A stretch of 6,786 nucleotides of DNA from UBA1732 sp045114455. Its GTDB lineage: Bacteria; Verrucomicrobiota; Lentisphaeria; Victivallales; UBA1829. The notes under the pieces were generated by a model. That model saw nothing but the letters and a program-made list of their open reading frames with translations. It was not told where the DNA came from and searched no databases. This document shows positions 5,654 through 6,786 of the stretch, piece after piece. The stretch lies in the NCBI GenBank assembly GCA_045114455.1, contig JBGUKN010000012.1, positions 1 through 6,786 of the forward strand, written 5' to 3'. The position numbers and the translations under genes were made by a program. How positions within the stretch are numbered: the first letter of the stretch is position 1; each line of letters begins with the position of its first letter.

Positions 5654-6703
5654 ATGTCCGAGCCGACCCGCGCCGCCGAACGCGGCTTCACGATGCCCGC
5701 GGAATGGGAGGAGCAGCGCGCCGTGCTGCTGTCTTGGCCGCTGAATCCCGTTACATGGGAGGACCGCCGGAGCGCGCTTGAAACGACCTATGCCGGATTC
5801 GCGGCGGCGATCTCCCGTTTCGAGGACGTGAAGATCAACTGCGTACGCGCCGAACAGCCGCGCATCCTGAATCTTCTCAAGGAAGCGGGAGCCGACGCCG
5901 GACGCGTCGAACTGCTGGACGTGCCGACGAACGATGCCTGGTGCCGCGACCACGGCCCTGTCTGCCTCGTGAACCGCACGGCCGGAACGCGGCTTCTGAA
6001 CCATTTCCGCTATAATGCCTGGGGCGGGAAGTTTCCTCCGTGGGATCTGGACGCCGCCGTGCCGGAACATGCCGCCGAACTGCTCGGATATGAACGGAAC
6101 GTCGTGCCGATGGTATGCGAGGACGGCGCGCTGGAATCGAACGGCGCGGGTCTGCTGATGACGACCGAATCCGTGATGCTGAACCCGAACCGGAATCCCT
6201 CCATGACGCGGGCGGAGATCGGCGACATGCTGATGCAGTCGCTCGGCATGGACGAGATCCTGTGGTTGAAGGGCGGTCTTTTCTGCGACGATACGGACGG
6301 ACATATCGACACGCTCGCCCGGTTCGTGCGCTCCGACGCCGTGCTCGCCTGCGTCGCCCCCGAAGGTTCGAAGAACTCCCCCATGCTGAACGAGAATCTG
6401 CGCCGTCTGCGCGAATACCGCACTCGCCTCGGACGTCCGCTTGAGGTGATTCCACTTCCTCTGCCGGACCCGGTTTCTCCGCCGGACGGCTGGCGCGAGG
6501 AGACCCTTCCCGCGTCCTACGCCAATTATCTGCTCGTGAACGGAGCCGTGCTTGTGCCTTCCTACCGCCAGCCGCGCAACGACGCCCGCGCCGCCGCGAT
6601 CATCGGCGAGGCGTTCCCCGGACGCGAAGTTGTTTCCGTCGACTGCGCGGATATCATCCTGGAGGGCGGCGCGCTGCACTGCCTCTCCCAGAATCTTTTC
6701 TGA
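5654..6703 (+). CDS. aguA: Agmatine deiminase
   Basis: This 349-residue enzyme of the guanidino-group-modifying (peptidyl-arginine deiminase-like) superfamily converts agmatine to N-carbamoylputrescine and ammonia, feeding AguB. Family motifs run in order: SWPLNPVTWEDRR (residues 27-39), PTNDAWCRDHGP (91-102), NAWGGKFPPWD (121-131), LNPNRNPSMTRAEI (176-189), DDTDGHIDTLARFV (212-225, with the catalytic-type His217), SYANYLLVNGAVLVPSY (288-304) and the terminal GGALHC (338-343), whose Cys343 is the expected nucleophile. Residues 156-158 read Glu-Asp-Gly, where relatives commonly have Glu-Gly-Gly. The start at ATG 5654 has GGAG at 5642-5645 at the end of aguB. No arginine decarboxylase is in the window, so agmatine must be made elsewhere or imported. 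The downstream hairpin lacks a T-tract on this strand. Confidence 0.97.
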   Translation: MSEPTRAAERGFTMPAEWEEQRAVLLSWPLNPVTWEDRRSALETTYAGFAAAISRFEDVKINCVRAEQPRILNLLKEAGADAGRVELLDVPTNDAWCRDHGPVCLVNRTAGTRLLNHFRYNAWGGKFPPWDLDAAVPEHAAELLGYERNVVPMVCEDGALESNGAGLLMTTESVMLNPNRNPSMTRAEIGDMLMQSLGMDEILWLKGGLFCDDTDGHIDTLARFVRSDAVLACVAPEGSKNSPMLNENLRRLREYRTRLGRPLEVIPLPLPDPVSPPDGWREETLPASYANYLLVNGAVLVPSYRQPRNDARAAAIIGEAFPGREVVSVDCADIILEGGALHCLSQNLF

Positions 6704-6729
6704 GCAGAATCCAACTCAATTCCTACGAC

Positions 6730-6768
6730 AAAAAGAACGCCTCCGCCGCGACGATGCGAACGGAGGCG
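6730..6768 (-). terminator. Probable intrinsic terminator for a convergent - strand gene
   Basis: A perfect 8-bp GC-rich stem pairs CGCCTCCG (6738-6745) with CGGAGGCG (6761-6768) across a 15-base loop. Read on the - strand the stem is followed directly by TTCTTTTT (6730-6737), the form of an intrinsic terminator. On the + strand the stem is followed by GAAGGCTAAG with no T-run, so it would end aguA transcription only weakly, if at all. This implies a gene on the - strand entering from beyond 6786. Confidence 0.55.
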
Positions 6769-6783
6769 GAAGGCTAAGCCTCC
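6762..6783. other. Alternative hairpin competing for the terminator arm
   Basis: GGAGGC at 6762-6767 can also pair with a second GCCTCC at 6778-6783 (6 bp, 10-base loop). That excludes the terminator stem, which uses the same GGAGGC with GCCTCC at 6739-6744. The window ends three bases later, so it is unclear whether this is a real switch or chance in GC-rich DNA. Confidence 0.3.
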
Positions 6784-6786
6784 ACT

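Noticed and set aside
4601..6679. 692-residue ORF on the - strand opposite recR, aguB and aguA
   Set aside because: It runs antisense to three well-recognised genes and is Arg/Gly/Val-rich with no recognisable domain. Long antisense frames are expected in GC-rich genes with strong third-position bias.

Overview
The window comes from a GC-rich bacterial genome (clearly above 55% G+C by eye) and is densely coding on the + strand. Gene order is: 3' end of an hflX-like GTPase gene, a very long secreted coiled-coil/TPR protein gene, a 27-codon membrane microprotein, ybaB, recR, aguB and aguA, then a hairpin near the right edge. The exported coiled-coil protein with a Sec-type signal peptide, and the absence of any Gram-positive wall-anchoring signal, suggest a diderm. 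A PVC-type lineage (Lentisphaerota, Verrucomicrobiota or Kiritimatiellota) is my best guess. It rests on general resemblance only, since no marker gene here settles it.

Left part (2-3650): the last 73 codons of a probable HflX GTPase end 19 bases before a 1135-residue exported protein. That protein has a signal peptide, an N-terminal TPR-like unit, roughly 860 residues of Ala/Lys/Glu-rich coiled coil built partly from internal 14- and 28-residue repeats, and a C-terminal TPR pair. There is no convincing terminator or promoter between the two genes. The coiled-coil gene has its own strong Shine-Dalgarno sequence.

Middle (3651-4769): a short, well-placed ORF encodes a 27-residue single-pass hydrophobic peptide. 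Next come ybaB (nucleoid-associated YbaB/EbfC family) and recR (recombination mediator), a pairing conserved across many bacteria. In many genomes dnaX precedes ybaB; here the envelope coiled-coil gene and the microprotein take that place.

Right part (4766-6703): aguB overlaps recR by four bases (ATGA) and aguA follows after three bases. AguA (agmatine deiminase) and AguB (N-carbamoylputrescine amidase) together convert agmatine to putrescine. The tight spacing makes ybaB-recR-aguB-aguA a probable single transcript. Downstream, a GC-rich hairpin has a T-rich tail only when read on the - strand, so it probably ends a convergent gene lying beyond the window.

Most of the window is conserved housekeeping and polyamine metabolism. 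The least understood parts are the giant envelope coiled-coil protein and the adjacent microprotein. I see no mobile elements, CRISPR arrays, tRNA or rRNA, and no defence system.
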